Positions 39,816 through 52,094 of a stretch of DNA of 64,000 nucleotides are shown here, piece by piece; the first letter of the stretch is position 1; each line of letters opens with the position of its first letter. Location of the stretch: positions 16,034,542 through 16,098,541 of the forward strand of contig NC_060238.1 in assembly GCF_021155775.2 (NCBI RefSeq), given 5' to 3'. The notes under the pieces were generated by a model that had not been told where the DNA came from, ran no database searches, and saw only the letters and a program-made list of their open reading frames with translations. The translations under genes were made by a program, and so were the position numbers. The DNA is from Neodiprion pinetum (Eukaryota > Arthropoda > Insecta > Hymenoptera > Diprionidae).

Positions 39816-40827
39816 ATCAGTGCAATCAATGCTGAACTACAGGCTCACGAGAAAAATAACACGTAGACCATAGTGGAGCGAACCGACAAGATGAAGCTCA
39901 TCGATTCGGAAAATTCGGAATATTTCAAACTTGTGAGACGTGAGACTGAAACATGACCCAGATATGAAGTCAGGCTGTGTGCCAGAGGATTTCTCTAGCG
40001 ATAAGGGATTGATTATAATGAAACTTCCGCCTCAGTCGTAAGATATGATTCGCTGCGAATGATTCTGGCTCGAGTCACCGAGCAGGACTGCGAGTTGAAG
40101 CAATTTGATGTGTGTATGGCATTTCTCTACGGCGAGTTAGAAAAAAATTTTTTATAAAGACCCCTGAAGATTTGGTCGTCATGAAAGAAGAAAGAGAAAG
40201 TGACTGTGAGAATCTTGTGTGCCGATTAAATAAGTCATTCTATGGTCTCAAGCAAGCCCCTCGCTGCTGGAACCAAAAATGTAGTGCGTTTCTAAACAAG
40301 TTTAATCTAGTGCAATCTAACGCTGACCAATGTATCTACAGGCAGTGTGAATGCGTGTGAAGTATGGTATGCATTGTCGTAGATGATGGGCTTACAGTTT
40401 GTAAATTATCTAGTCTGTTAGATAAAATACTTACAAGTATTAGAGAGAAGTTTGATATAACCCTGGGTGATGCGACCAAATTTGTGGGCCTACAAATCGA
40501 ATGAAACAGAACTACGAAAAGTCTGTTTATACATCAGCCAGAGTTTGCTGTTAGAATTCTTGAAAAGTTTAGAATAGACGATGCGAAACCAGTGAGTGTG
40601 CCAGCTGATCGTCATACCGTTTTAGTTCCCTCAGAGTCAGATACTGAACGAAACAATTTTCCGTACCGAGAGGCGGTAGGATCGCTGTTATTTCTATCAA
40701 TGGACTCTCGACCAGATATTACCATTGCAGTAAATTCAGTGTCTGAATAAGTATCTAAGCTATCATAATCTCAGCCACTGGAAGGCGGTAAAAAGAATCT
40801 TTGCTTACTTACAAAGAAAACCATTCC
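39816..40827 (+). pseudogene. copia-type reverse transcriptase remnant
   Basis: Ty1/copia RT motifs include FDVCMAFLYGELE near 40110, LNKSFYGLKQAPRCWNQK near 40230, and GSLLFLS followed by RPDIT near 40680-40730. Several stops and frame changes are present. The region ends where the pogo-like transposon begins at 40828; RNase H continues at about 44560. Confidence 0.82.
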
Positions 40828-43800
40828 GCTGACATCCTTCGATTTTGATGAAATTGATACATGTTATTCTACATCAAAATCTAAGAGACACGTATTTTTT
40901 TTAACGGCGGAAAAACGTTTCTAGGGCGTGAAATTATCCTATGAAGTTGAGACCTCCGAGGGGTAATTTTCAGGTTTCACCTATTTTCACTTGAGATAAT
41001 CGAATGCATCGAAATGGATAATTACCTTAACGATAAACGATGAAAAATGCAACTGGTTTCAGATCGGGGGGTTGCATAGGAAAAAAGTTATAGGGGTTGA
41101 AATTCATAAAATCGTTATAACGAAAAAAACTATTGCACCTATCTCGATGGATTCAATTGCACTTTGGAGAGTGAAAAAAAATAATACATATGGATTTTTG
41201 CGTTTTTCTCGCAAATCAAGTTGAGGGGGTGAACTACTCCTATGTACGAGTATGTTTACATTTAATCTCAATAAAACGGCAGTAATTCTTTTTTTTCATT
41301 CCTTATCCTAGTGATATGTTTTCTTTTTTTACCACAACCGTATCACGTATATAGCATTTAATGAACGGTTTTATCTAGGAGCCAACTTATTTATAGATCG
41401 ATCTTTCGTTGAAAAAGTATTTATATCTGACTTATCGATAATTCTGACTGATTTATATTTGGCAATGAGATAACAAAAGCATACGATAAGCGCTTACGCA
41501 TATTCGTTTCGGTAAATAAGACCAAGTTTTGGGACGACGCACAGAAAAACGGCGTAGTCAAGTAAAAAAAAGAGAGCGTACAATATGCTTGTATCTTTTA
41601 TTGATAATATGTCAACAGTTTAACAGAATAATAACTATAGCAATAAATAGGAGCGAATATATAATCATATGCTCTATTAGCCGTTGTAAGTACTGCAGTA
41701 ATGATAGTCATTGACAAAGTGTTTGGAACATAACGACTTTTTACACCAGGGACAGCGAACAATAGCAACATTTTCATATCCTGGAACTTCACAGTGTGAG
41801 TTGCAGGAATCTCCAAATGCAAAGTGTACAGGATTTTCACAATTCGCTGGTTTTTCTTCTATGTAACCACTTTTGTACCAAGAATATTTGAAAAGATCGA
41901 TATAACGTGGTGACGACAGTTGGTTATGAACAAGTGACTGAAGCTTTATGATATTGTTTCTCCAATGCAAATCAATATCATAATTCATCAAAAGACAATT
42001 GTCAGAAAAATGTCGAAAAAAATTCTTCCATACTCGGAATCGAAAAACATCGAGGGGCTGGATTTTTCCGGTAGTTCCTTTAGATATGATCATTACTTTG
42101 ACATCTCTATTTGAAGGTTTCACATCAAGTAAATCTTGGGGACAGTGTCCAGTCCAAGAATCAATCGGTAATAAAGATTTTGAACCAACTTTCGGGAAAA
42201 ATACATGCTGCAACCAAATTTTAAAATGATCTGAAAATAAAAAAACTTATCATTTTTTTTCGAAAAAAGTCTATACAAAAACAGTGGGTGTAATTTATAC
42301 CTGAAGTAAGCTTCCCAGACTTGGATACTTCTATGTAAACATTATCTGGTCTGAAGAGCGTTTCCTCCACTATTGGACCAATCTTGCCAGTTGGTTCGTT
42401 TAGAACCATAAATAGAGGAGATAGCAACTTGCTTTCAGTTGATATAGTCGGCTGAATAGTGTAACTGTGGCTCGTAGAAGAGACTGATTGTACCAGACAT
42501 TGTACTTGCTTTTTTCCTTCGACTGCTAAAGTTCTTCCGGAATGCATTTCTAATTGGAAGCCACTCTCATCTGCGTTAAATGTATTTGACAATCCCTACG
42601 TTCTAATATTTTGCTTTACGTCATAGACAAATTTTTGAATTTGTTGTTCCAAGGCTTTTCCATCTTCAATTGTTTTGGATGTAATGAATTTATTAATTTT
42701 TCTCGATACGACACGATGAGCTGCTTTGAATGAGTTTATTCACGTACGAGATGCTTTGAAACGAAAATCAGTATGCCCTACTTCTTTTTGAGCAAGTAAG
42801 GCCCATTTTTTCAAATCAGAATCGTGCACTATTAAACCAGCATCCATAGCAGCTTTGAAATTTTCGAAAGTGTAACCACAAATTCGTGCTAATTTTTCTT
42901 TGTATGTCCCCCCCTTGTTCAAATTGTGGGCCCACCGGTGCAACTGTCGTATAGATTGCACTTTCTTTAAATTTTATTTAACACTGCCCAAACCCAAATT
43001 TCCTTTCTTCCCGCTGCGCCAATACTCAACGGCCATTAATTTGCACTCGTAAGATAAGTCTTCGTTATCACGAGTGCATGTATCAGGCGAAAGCTCTGGT
43101 TCATACAGGGCGTTTGCCCATTCTTTATCTTCAACAATTTCCATTTCCCAATCCTTAAACGGTTCTTCGAAATGCAAAGAATTTTCTTCTACCATTTCGA
43201 AACCACTGTATTCGTTCATTGCACTCAACAAAATATTTTCAAAGTTTTCTTTCAACTATATTTCATCGTTATTTAGTGGCGAATCCGGTAAACGCATAAC
43301 TTCAAAAGTTGCGAGAAGCATTCTAATAATGTTCAAAGGATCTATCTTTATTTCTATTAATATTTGCAATTTCGTTTTAAATAGTCTCGAATTGTAAGTG
43401 ACTTCTTTCGTCGTGTAAAAGAAAAATAGCCGACTGTGGTGAATATAACCGCGATCGCAGTTTTATCGCTGCTTCTACGTCGTATTTCAAATCTTATTAT
43501 GGGAGCGAGTCACAGACTGAACAGAGGTGACTACCAGAGAACACCTTCAAGTAAGGTGGGGGGGGGATTACGATAGCTATTAAAATATGTCAGTATTTGC
43601 TTAATTTTTGTGAAAAATGTAAGCAATAGATATTTTTGAAATTCGTCTCATGGTATATTCAATATTAACTAATAAAAAAATTGTTATCCGTAAAAGTTTT
43701 CCAATCTGTCATTTTTGGCGGCAAAAATAAATAAGTGAATTCTTTTAAACTGTGAATGCAATTCGTATGAATACCGTAAAAAGTTACAAAAATAAAAAAT

Positions 43801-44549
43801 TAATAAAGTGGTATAATTTTCAGCGGAAAAATTTGATTTTTTCCAGTTTTCCTCGCTCAATTAGGTAAAATCCATTGATTAAATAAATTTGAAATGGAAT
43901 GTTTCATGTATAACTGGAAGAGTCTCAAATTGCCTTTAAATAAAAAACAAACCATTAAGATTGGATGCATACTTTTGGTCCTATCACTTTCACCAATTAT
44001 GAAATTGTAATTTCGAGAAAAATCTCTCCATCGTTTGATACGTAGATGTTGAGAATTTAGAGAAAAACGTATCACTAAGAGAAGAAATAAGAAAAAAAAA
44101 GAATTACTGCCGTTTTATTCAGATTAAATGTAAACATACGTTCACCCCCTCAACTTGATTTGCGAGAAAAACGCAAAAATCCATATGTATTATTTTTTTT
44201 CGCTCTCCAAAGTGCAATTGAATCCATCGAGATAGGTGCAATAGTTTTTTTTGCTATAACGCTTTTATGAATTTCAACACCTATAACTTTTTTCCTATGC
44301 AACCCCCCGATAAGAAATCAGTTGCATTTTCCATCGTTTATCTTTAAGGTAATTATCCATTTGGATGCATTCGATTATCTCAAGTGAAAATAGGTGAAAC
44401 CTGAAAATTACCCCTCGGAGGTCTCAACTTCATAGGATAATTTCACCCCCTAGAAACGTTTTTCCGCCGATAAAAAAAAAATACGTGTCTTTTAGATTTT
44501 GATGTAGAATAACATATATAAATTTCATCAAAATCGAAGGATGTCAGCA
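40828..44549 (-). mobile_element. Pogo-like (DDE_1) DNA transposon inserted in the copia element
   Basis: Long inverted termini (about 40828-41275 and 44130-44549) begin GCTGACATCCTTCGATTTTG and include a CTCAACTTGATTTGCGAGAA segment at their inner ends. They enclose a minus-strand transposase gene. The element splits the copia polyprotein between RT and RNase H. The target duplication is unclear. Confidence 0.8.
41677..43255 (-). pseudogene. Pogo/DDE_1-type transposase with a 70-bp intron
   Basis: Minus-strand segments in order: an acidic N-terminus and a helix-turn-helix-like part (KLMAVEYWRSGKKG; ICGYTFENFKAAMDAG), then NADESGFQLEMHSGR with the first catalytic Asp (~42560), IDSWTGHCPQDLLDV with the second (~42160), and IISKGTTGKIQPLDVFRF, the family's third-motif region (~42070). 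A phase-1 intron (42231-42300, GTATAA...TTTTCAG) joins GKLTS to DHFKIW. A Cys/His C-terminus (CPWCKKSLCSKHF) follows. Stops near 42600 and 42730 (Trp to TGA) inactivate it. Confidence 0.72.
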
Positions 44550-44830
44550 GAAAGTCTTTCCCTGTTAGTTGGTTCCACAGACCTAGGTATAATGTATAAG
44601 AGTGGAATTGAGCCAAAGCTAATCGGATTTGCGACGCAGGTTATGCAATAGACAACGAGACGCGTTACGCTAATGGCTTAATCACCTGGTCTAGTCAGCG
44701 TCAAAAACTCGTCACGTTTAGTACAATGGAAGCAGAGTACATTGCTGCGTCAGCAACAGCGAGAGAAATAGTGACCTCGAAAACTCCTGTGAAACCTTGT
44801 TGCCAGTTGCAAAAACTCCACTGTACATTA
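44550..44830 (+). pseudogene. copia RNase H remnant (downstream part of the split element)
   Basis: The plus strand shows LIGFCDAGYAIDNETRYANG, LITWSSQRQKLVTFSTMEAE and YIAASATAREIV, the Ty1/copia RNase H signature, directly after the pogo-like element. Confidence 0.8.
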
Positions 44831-45034
44831 ATAACATATATTTTATTCAACACACTCCCTGTTTGAGTACTCTCTGTACCTTTTCAGGCTTAATATGTCA
44901 CATAGTTTACAAAAGCGTCCTTAGAGCATAGTCTTAGTAAATATGTCCACTCTTTGGGCTTCCGTCGGTATGAAAACTACTGAGATTTCTTAAGTTATTT
45001 TTTTTTCTCGAATATAATGGTTTCAAACATCTAT

Positions 45035-45271
45035 TTACTTTGTGCGTTGATGCATCTCGGCATTTTTAGTCAAGGCTATCGCGCTTTGGTTATCAATGTA
45101 TAGTGGAGTTGCCTCATTGCAACTCACAGCAAGGTTTCTCAGGAGCTTTCGAAACCACACTATTTCTTTCGCTGCTGCTAACGCAGCAACGTACTCTGCT
45201 TCCGTTGTACTAGGCGTGACGAGTTCTTGGCGCTGACTAGACCAGGAGATTAAACCATTAGCGTAACTCAA
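45035..45271 (-). pseudogene. Second copia RNase H fragment, opposite strand
   Basis: The minus strand encodes YANGLISWSSQRQELV, TPSTTEAEYVAALAAAKEIV and YIDNQSAIALTKNAEMHQRT, better preserved than the plus-strand copy at 44.6 kb. It is a separate insertion in inverted orientation. Confidence 0.82.
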
Positions 45272-45279
45272 CTAATTGT

Positions 45280-48200
45280 CTATTTCTCATCTGGACTCGT
45301 CGTGTCTCGGAAAGGTCCCGAGATGTATTTCTCGTTTTGCCTTGATAAATTCTCGAATAAATGTCGAGACAAGACGAGACTCTCGTTTTGTCTCAAAAGA
45401 GTACGTTTTATCTGAAAAAATTATTGTGTTGAAATCTCCCTCTCTTGCTCCCTACCGTCGATCGCGCTCACGCATGGCTGGCCAGTACTGCGTTCCCAAA
45501 ACTATCCTCTCGGCGCCACGACGCGCGCCGGGCCTAGAGCTGGGACCACGGAGCCAGCTCTCCCGCCTCGCCACGTTTCGCTTCCGCTCTCTCTCATACT
45601 GTAACCTGTTGCTATCGCATCACGCTTTAACAAAATCTGCTAATATCTCTCTAATCTCTCGCAATATCGTGCTGATATCTTACTAATAATTTATATTATG
45701 TAATTAATTGCTTGATTCTGTTTATAGTTTCGAAATATCTCACTTCTCTGTGCTTCAGTGGTCAGATAATCGCACCGCATGTGCTTAACCTTAACCTTGG
45801 CCTGCAATCCAGCATGCTTTGCTTAATCTCGCTTGAATATCAAATCAAATTAAATATAAACTGTGATAAAATAAACAATTCACTGTGATTAATTAATTTA
45901 AGTAGTTAAAAAATAAACAAAAGTTGTTCTATTCAGCTAAAATTAAGCTACCCTAATTTCCAGCATTTTAATTTATCTTTTTTTTCTGCTACATCAGCCC
46001 TCATCATTTTACATATTGATTAAACAAACTGTGTGATTTCTCTATTTTTACTTTGATCGACACGTATCTCATTCGTCGGCATCGTTTTTCAAATTCAATA
46101 GCGTACGATTACGGTTCATACAGAAGCCGATATCGACATATACGCGTATTTTTCTAAATTCAAATTGTCTGCAAGGCCCGCCCTGAGTGTTTGTTCGTTT
46201 CGGATACACCAGCGCTGCAGCGGCGCGGGCGTCAAGCCCAGAAAACAAATGAGAAGCTGAAGCAGTTACGCACGCGCAATAGCACCTGAAGATATTCAAT
46301 TGTTTGACAACATTACCGTCATCTCTAGTGAATTTTACGCTATAACTTGAGACAAAAATTGTAGTCATCACGAAATCTAAATACCGCAAGGAACACGTGC
46401 TCTAAATACATAAAGATCACATCTCGCTTAACTGTTCCGGTGTGGAGACATCTACGTCCTCAACACAAATTTTTTCCTGTCTCTTATCGACGACGAAAAT
46501 TTTTTGCAGGTGATTCTCACAACAACAGCTAGGTACCTACGTCAATTATTTGTGAAAGACAATCGAAAAAATCTGAGTAAAATATTATACAAACGGAAAT
46601 TGAAGTTACATATTAAAACTTGACTTCATTTCTGTTTTAATAGTGATGCGAACGCACAAAATATTTTCAGTTTGTAAATGAGGTTACATTGAAATAGAAT
46701 GTAAAATGTAATTTATAGTTTAACTTAAGAAGAAGCTTCCTTCGATTTGTACAAAAAATGAAAATATCTCGGAATCGATGCTACTGTTACGTCCGGCGTA
46801 TTGCTGCGGCGCGGCGTACCTTTTTCAAAATCAATACAACTACGACTCTCAACACGTGGAGTGTTTCCCAAAATTCCCTCCCAACGCTGTAACGGAAGCT
46901 ACAGCCATAAATAACATTAGAATATCGTATTGCCTAGACCGACGAGTTCCACCCCTCCTAGCAAAAGTCACGTAGAGACCAACAATGATCCCTAGTATAA
47001 GGTTCAACTTTGTTTTTTATAACTGGTACCAAGAACTGAGACAGGAGCTGCTGAATTAGCATCAGCAGCGCTCAGCCTGGAAATATTTCTCTTTTTAAGT
47101 CAAAATTGTCATGAATAATTAGGATAAACCACTACCTTTGGAACCACCAAATTAAAATAGATTATCTGTTAAGTTGTGTGGATGAGTGCATGAGAATTAT
47201 CTCAAGATACTTTTTGTTAACATCTTACACGTGTAAGCGACGAGATTGAGAATCGTCGGAACACCGTCGAAGAGCGCGAAGTAACGCTGACCGTGTAGAT
47301 TTGGGCACCCGGAGGTCGCCCTCGCACTTCATTGGCTAATTACTGTTGTAACTTATTGCAACTGCAGCTCCTTGGACCCTCAGGCCCAAGACGCTATGTC
47401 TTTCGTTTGTCATGTCGCGAAGTGCGTGGACGTCTATCCAGATTAGCCCTCTCGAGCAAGAGAGTAGCGTTGGAAAATCTTAATTGTGACCGGCATAAAG
47501 TCTCGCGCTAATTCGTCAAATCCGAGCATTCAGTTATTCTGTTAGCTGCAAAAGACTCACTAACTTGTACGTTCCATCTTTACTGTTCTTTACTAAATCT
47601 CATTATTTCGCGAATAGACATTTTCATGATATTCGATTTTCCCCAATTAAATCAAGTTCGGCCCTGATTCAAACAGAATCAGGTAATCTTAAGTGCTTAT
47701 AATGATAACCACCTACATTATCATCTTCAATTAATAATTGTTAGAATCATTTTCAATATATGGGGCATTCCAGGTCAATTCGACAAGGGTCTGACCCACA
47801 CCCTCTCCAATCAGAGTCATAAATTCATAAATATATACACAAATTCTGTAGCCAAAAAGAAAAATATCCCAACCAAAATCGAAGTGGGCAGGCAAAACGG
47901 TAATTTTTTATCAATCTAATATAGGTTTTTCTCATAGAGTTCCATAGCAAAACTGAGCAAGATAGAACTCGCGCTAGCTGCAGATAATAACCTTGGCTAT
48001 TCAGAGAGGCACTCTCCTGTCTACTGCTCGGCCCCCAAATCATATTTCTGCAAGCTCAAATCAGAGCTAAATAAGGCATATAATTCTACGGATCGATCGA
48101 TCCGTAGCGTAGAATTGGATTATTAAGATAAGTTAAATTTAATCTAAAAAGAGAGATACCGTATAATAATAACCGACCAGAAGTAGAAATAATAGTCGTT

Positions 48201-48590
48201 CAGGATAGATGTTTTTGACGAGCATTATGTTTAGTTATATATTATTCATATATTATGGACATAACCCTACGTTTGAAAGAAGCGTAAACGATTGAATTCA
48301 ACTAGTTCTACAGCTTCTTTGTACTTGAATATGAATTCGTGCGTCGACGTTGTCTATCTTTAAATTCAGACATTTTATAATTATTTTTTTCTCTTTTACA
48401 TCATTGATTCATTTCATGATTAATCGTTTGAAGATTATACGTTATCTTCTAGCAATCAAAATCATATTCAACCATTTATTTTGAACGATAACCAATCCCA
48501 TTTCATTATAAATTAGCCTCAACCATTTAAACAACTCTTACAGACCTGTATAGGACTTAGCAACAACGTACCCACATTACCGGCTCATCG
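45280..48590. other. Intergenic DNA with a CTCG-rich repeat; no gene seen
   Basis: A CTCG/GTCTCG-rich stretch at 45300-45410 is related to one at 60660-60735 (TCTCGTCTCGTCTCGACTTA), suggesting a dispersed repeat. The rest to 48590 is AT-rich, with short frames lacking domains. Confidence 0.4.
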
Positions 48591-48639
48591 AGAGGTAAGT
48601 CTTTCTTAGTTTTAATTTTTATTCATTGTCGTTACGTAT

Positions 48640-48840
48640 GAACATTATGCTACGTCGTCTTGTCCTCTAGATCAATGGTAGTAACGTTAGTTGCTCGATC
48701 CGTCACAGATTTTTAAATTAAACCAAAAATTCACGCCTACGCCTCTAGATGGCGGTGCCACTCTCCCCAGAAGCCCCTGCGCCTTATGCCCCGACGCCAT
48801 CACGTTTTTCTGTGCGATCCGTGACAGTCACGTTAGAATA
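48640..48840 (+). repeat. DIRS left inverted terminal repeat
   Basis: Contains TCTAGATGGCGGTGCCACTC and GCGCCTTATGCCCCGACGCC; both are found in inverse orientation at 53310-53375. Confidence 0.8.
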
Positions 48841-48895
48841 CGAGTTGGAAAATTTTTCAGTTGTGCGTTTTAAAAAGTTTTCTTTTATTGCATAA

Positions 48896-50212
48896 ATGAG
48901 TTGGCGGTCAGAATCATATTCGGGGAGCTTTCCGAGATATAGAAATTCATCGAGGGACCAACTTATCGAAAAATTACGATGCCTGGAAGAAGAGATCAGG
49001 CGATCGCGTTCACGCTATAGGCGTTCAAGATCGCGTCATCGGGACAGGCGTTCAACACCGCGTCACCAGGACGAGCGACCAAGTTCAGGGCGATATTCGA
49101 GAAGAAACGAGTCATGGGGCTCTGACAAAGAGAATGGCGAGCGTATCGCTGTTGAGAACAGACGAACGTCACATTCTCGGCATGAGCGTTCGCATCCAGG
49201 AAGCGGTTCGAGGTCCATAAACTATGATTCCGACGGAAAGAGTGGTGAGCGCCATCTGCGAGATGCGTCACACTCCAGTCGTGAACGGTCCGTAGCGGCA
49301 GTACAAGGGTTAGACAAAGAGGGCGGTGAGCGCAATCCGCGAGATTCGTCACGTCCTAGTCCCCACACGGAAATGTCGGTAAAACAGGCCGAGGATAAAG
49401 AAGAGCAGTTACCAACAGAGCTCGCCGAAGCGACACTGGGGCTTTTGGGAGACGACCCATCTAAATACAATCAACGGGGTCCCGACATCCATGTGGCAGT
49501 GGCAGAGCGCTGGACAAAGATATTGCAAGATGGACTGCCGATAGACCAAAAGCGCGATCTCCAGGGAAAATATCCAACAATTGGAAACTGTCCTTTTACC
49601 AAAGCGCTGAAAGTTCAACCAGAAATAAAATCGGCCTTGACACAGTTGGCGATTAAGAAAGACGCGTATCAGTACGCCGCTCAAGATCAACTCGGAGCTG
49701 GCATCAACGCTATTGGCGCAGCGCTAACGGAAGTACTGAAAGCGGAAGGGAGTACCGACCGAGAAGTTGACACGCAAAAATTTATCGAACAGCTGGCCGA
49801 TGCAGGCAGAATTCTATCTGACCTACATCATGAGATGACAAAAACAAGAAAATCTTTCATGATTCCGGGATTAAACCCCATTGTCAAAAATATTGCCAAC
49901 GACAGTCCACGTGATGCATGGCTATTTGGAGAAAAGTTTGCAGAAAATCTCAAGGCGGCCAAATCCATGGAAAAATCATCTAAAGATCTGACTAAACCGA
50001 CTGGATATCAACGAAACTTCGGGAACGCACCGCGCGAAGGCAATCGCAGGTTTGCATCATCCGACTCAAGACCAAACAATTTTTTGAGGGAACAACAGTC
50101 GGAGAAGTTAAACTGGCGCCGTCCCTCCGGAGCGAGTCACCGGGGCACTCAGAGGAAGGGACCGAAACCGAAAGACTTCCGGAACAAGGACAATCGTCGA
50201 CACAAGGAATAG
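48896..50212 (+). CDS. DIRS gag-like protein
   Basis: A 438-aa protein. The first ~150 residues are Arg/Ser-rich (RSRSRYRRSRSRHRDRRS), which may bind RNA. The middle (residues 165-360) is helical and resembles DIRS gag regions, with ELAEATLGLLGDDP and RWTKILQDGLPIDQKRDL; the C-terminus is basic. The frame is open. It precedes the RT by about 210 bases, and the frame at 50218 onward may be the N-terminal part of the RT polyprotein. Confidence 0.65.
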   Translation: MSWRSESYSGSFPRYRNSSRDQLIEKLRCLEEEIRRSRSRYRRSRSRHRDRRSTPRHQDERPSSGRYSRRNESWGSDKENGERIAVENRRTSHSRHERSHPGSGSRSINYDSDGKSGERHLRDASHSSRERSVAAVQGLDKEGGERNPRDSSRPSPHTEMSVKQAEDKEEQLPTELAEATLGLLGDDPSKYNQRGPDIHVAVAERWTKILQDGLPIDQKRDLQGKYPTIGNCPFTKALKVQPEIKSALTQLAIKKDAYQYAAQDQLGAGINAIGAALTEVLKAEGSTDREVDTQKFIEQLADAGRILSDLHHEMTKTRKSFMIPGLNPIVKNIANDSPRDAWLFGEKFAENLKAAKSMEKSSKDLTKPTGYQRNFGNAPREGNRRFASSDSRPNNFLREQQSEKLNWRRPSGASHRGTQRKGPKPKDFRNKDNRRHKE

Positions 50213-50423
50213 ACCCGGTGAGAATCGCAGGACGTGTGCGAAATTTTTTCTCTGTGTGGAAAGAATTGACCAACGATCTCTCCATTTTACAATCGGTACA
50301 GGGTTACGTTATTCCTTTCGTAAGTCAACCAGGTTCACAAGTTGAATACAGCCAGCCAAGATTAACAAATCAAGAAATTATTGCTTGTGAAGCAGAAATT
50401 GGTAAATTACTCAAACAGGCACA

Positions 50424-52094
50424 ATGTCTAAATGCGAGCCGTGCGAAAAACAATTCGTTTCGTCATACTTTCTCGTGCCAAAACCTGACGGTGATATGCG
50501 CTTTATTCTTAACCTGAAAAAATTGAATATGTTTATTTCAGCACCGCATTTTAAAATGGAGGACAAAAAGACAGCGATTCGACTATTGCGAAAAGACATT
50601 TTTATGGCGACAATAGACCTGAAGGATACGTATTTCTTGATTTCGGTTGACAAATCTAATAGAAAATATCTTAGATTCATTTATAAAAACACGTTATACG
50701 AGTTTAATTGTATGCCGTTCGGGCTATGTACAGCACCGTACGTGTTTATGAAACTCATGAAACCAATAGCGCAAAAATTGAGGTCCGAAGGATTTGAATC
50801 TGTCTTCTATCTAGACGATATTTTGTTATTTGGAGAGTCAGCACAAGAATGCCGAAAAAATATTCAAGAGACTCGGAAGTTAATTGAAAAAGCCGGACTA
50901 ATATTAAACATGAAAAAATGTGTCCTTGAACCATCGAAAGAAGTGAAATTTTTGGGTTCCATTTTTGATTCGGAAAAATTCTGTCTTAGATTACCACAAA
51001 GCAAGAGAAATCAAATATATGATCTCGCGAGAAAGTTTCAGACCATCAGTCATTGTCAAATCAGGAAATTTGCCGAATTTATTGGAATTTTAGTAGCTGC
51101 CAGTCCCGGGGTTCGATATGGGAATTTATACATTAAGAATTTTGAAAGAGAAAAATTATTAGCTTTGCAAAAAACAAATGGAAATTACGATAAAACCATG
51201 GAAATATCAGACAATCTAATCCCAGACTTAGAGTGGTGGACAAGAAATATAAAAGAGTGCGTCAACCCGATAAGAGAAGACCATTTTGAGATGGGAATCT
51301 TCAGCGATGCTTCGTTAACAGGCTGGGGAGTAGCTTGCGAGGGAAATCGGTCACATGGGTTTTGGAACATGAAAGAGCGAAAAGAACATATTAATTATCT
51401 CGAATTAAAAGCGGTATTTTACGGACTCAAATGCTTTGCCAAGGATAAACATTCGTGTGAAATATTGCTTCGTGTCGATAATACGACGGTGTTATCGTAC
51501 ATAAACCGTATGGGTAGCATTCAGTTTCCAAAGTTGTCAAATTTGTCAAAGGAAATCTGGCAATGGTGCGAGATTCGCGACTTGGGGAATTTCGCTTCGT
51601 ACATTAGTTCTCGCGACAATAAAGACGCAGACGAGGAATCGAGAGTCAAACAAAACGAAACTGAATGGGAATTAGCTAGCTGGGCATATAATCAAGTATA
51701 TACAACCTTCGGGAAATTCGAAATAGATTTGTTCGCATCGAACGTAAATGCAAAGTGCAGAAAATTCGTCTCATGGCACAGAGACCCAGAGGCGTGCGCG
51801 GTAGATGCTTTTACCATACCGTGGATAAATTTATATTTCTACGCTTTTCCACCATTCGCTGTCATCCTCAGAACAATTAGAAAAATAATTGCTGAGAAAG
51901 CAAACGGGGCGTTGGTTGTGCCTTTCTGGCCAACACAGCCGTGGTACCCCCTGTTTCAGAAATTGTTGGTGAGCCAACCGATCCTTTTTCATCCAGAAAA
52001 TGATTTGTTAATTGATAATTGCAGGCAATTCCATCCGTTGCTAACCTCGCTTTCCCTGGTTGTCGGGAAGTTATCGGGCAAGCGTTTGTCGTGA
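50424..52094 (+). CDS. DIRS reverse transcriptase with RNase H and DIRS C-terminal domain
   Basis: A 556-aa frame, probably 5'-extended into 50218-50423 in another frame. RT motifs: FLVPKPDGDMRFILNLKKLN, DLKDTYFLISV, FGLCTAPYVFMKLM and YLDDILLF. RNase H motifs: GIFSDASLTGWG, INYLELKAVFYGLK, RVDNTTVLSYI and DADEESR. The C-terminal segment EIDLFASNVNAKCRKFVSWH, followed by DPEACAVDAFT-x-W, is diagnostic of DIRS elements. No internal stop. It overlaps the recombinase frame by about 75 bases. Confidence 0.92.
   Translation: MSKCEPCEKQFVSSYFLVPKPDGDMRFILNLKKLNMFISAPHFKMEDKKTAIRLLRKDIFMATIDLKDTYFLISVDKSNRKYLRFIYKNTLYEFNCMPFGLCTAPYVFMKLMKPIAQKLRSEGFESVFYLDDILLFGESAQECRKNIQETRKLIEKAGLILNMKKCVLEPSKEVKFLGSIFDSEKFCLRLPQSKRNQIYDLARKFQTISHCQIRKFAEFIGILVAASPGVRYGNLYIKNFEREKLLALQKTNGNYDKTMEISDNLIPDLEWWTRNIKECVNPIREDHFEMGIFSDASLTGWGVACEGNRSHGFWNMKERKEHINYLELKAVFYGLKCFAKDKHSCEILLRVDNTTVLSYINRMGSIQFPKLSNLSKEIWQWCEIRDLGNFASYISSRDNKDADEESRVKQNETEWELASWAYNQVYTTFGKFEIDLFASNVNAKCRKFVSWHRDPEACAVDAFTIPWINLYFYAFPPFAVILRTIRKIIAEKANGALVVPFWPTQPWYPLFQKLLVSQPILFHPENDLLIDNCRQFHPLLTSLSLVVGKLSGKRLS

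Noticed and set aside
46069..46975. Frames of 65-106 codons near 46-47 kb
   Set aside because: No domain, no splice structure and no repeat relation was visible; they are within chance expectation.
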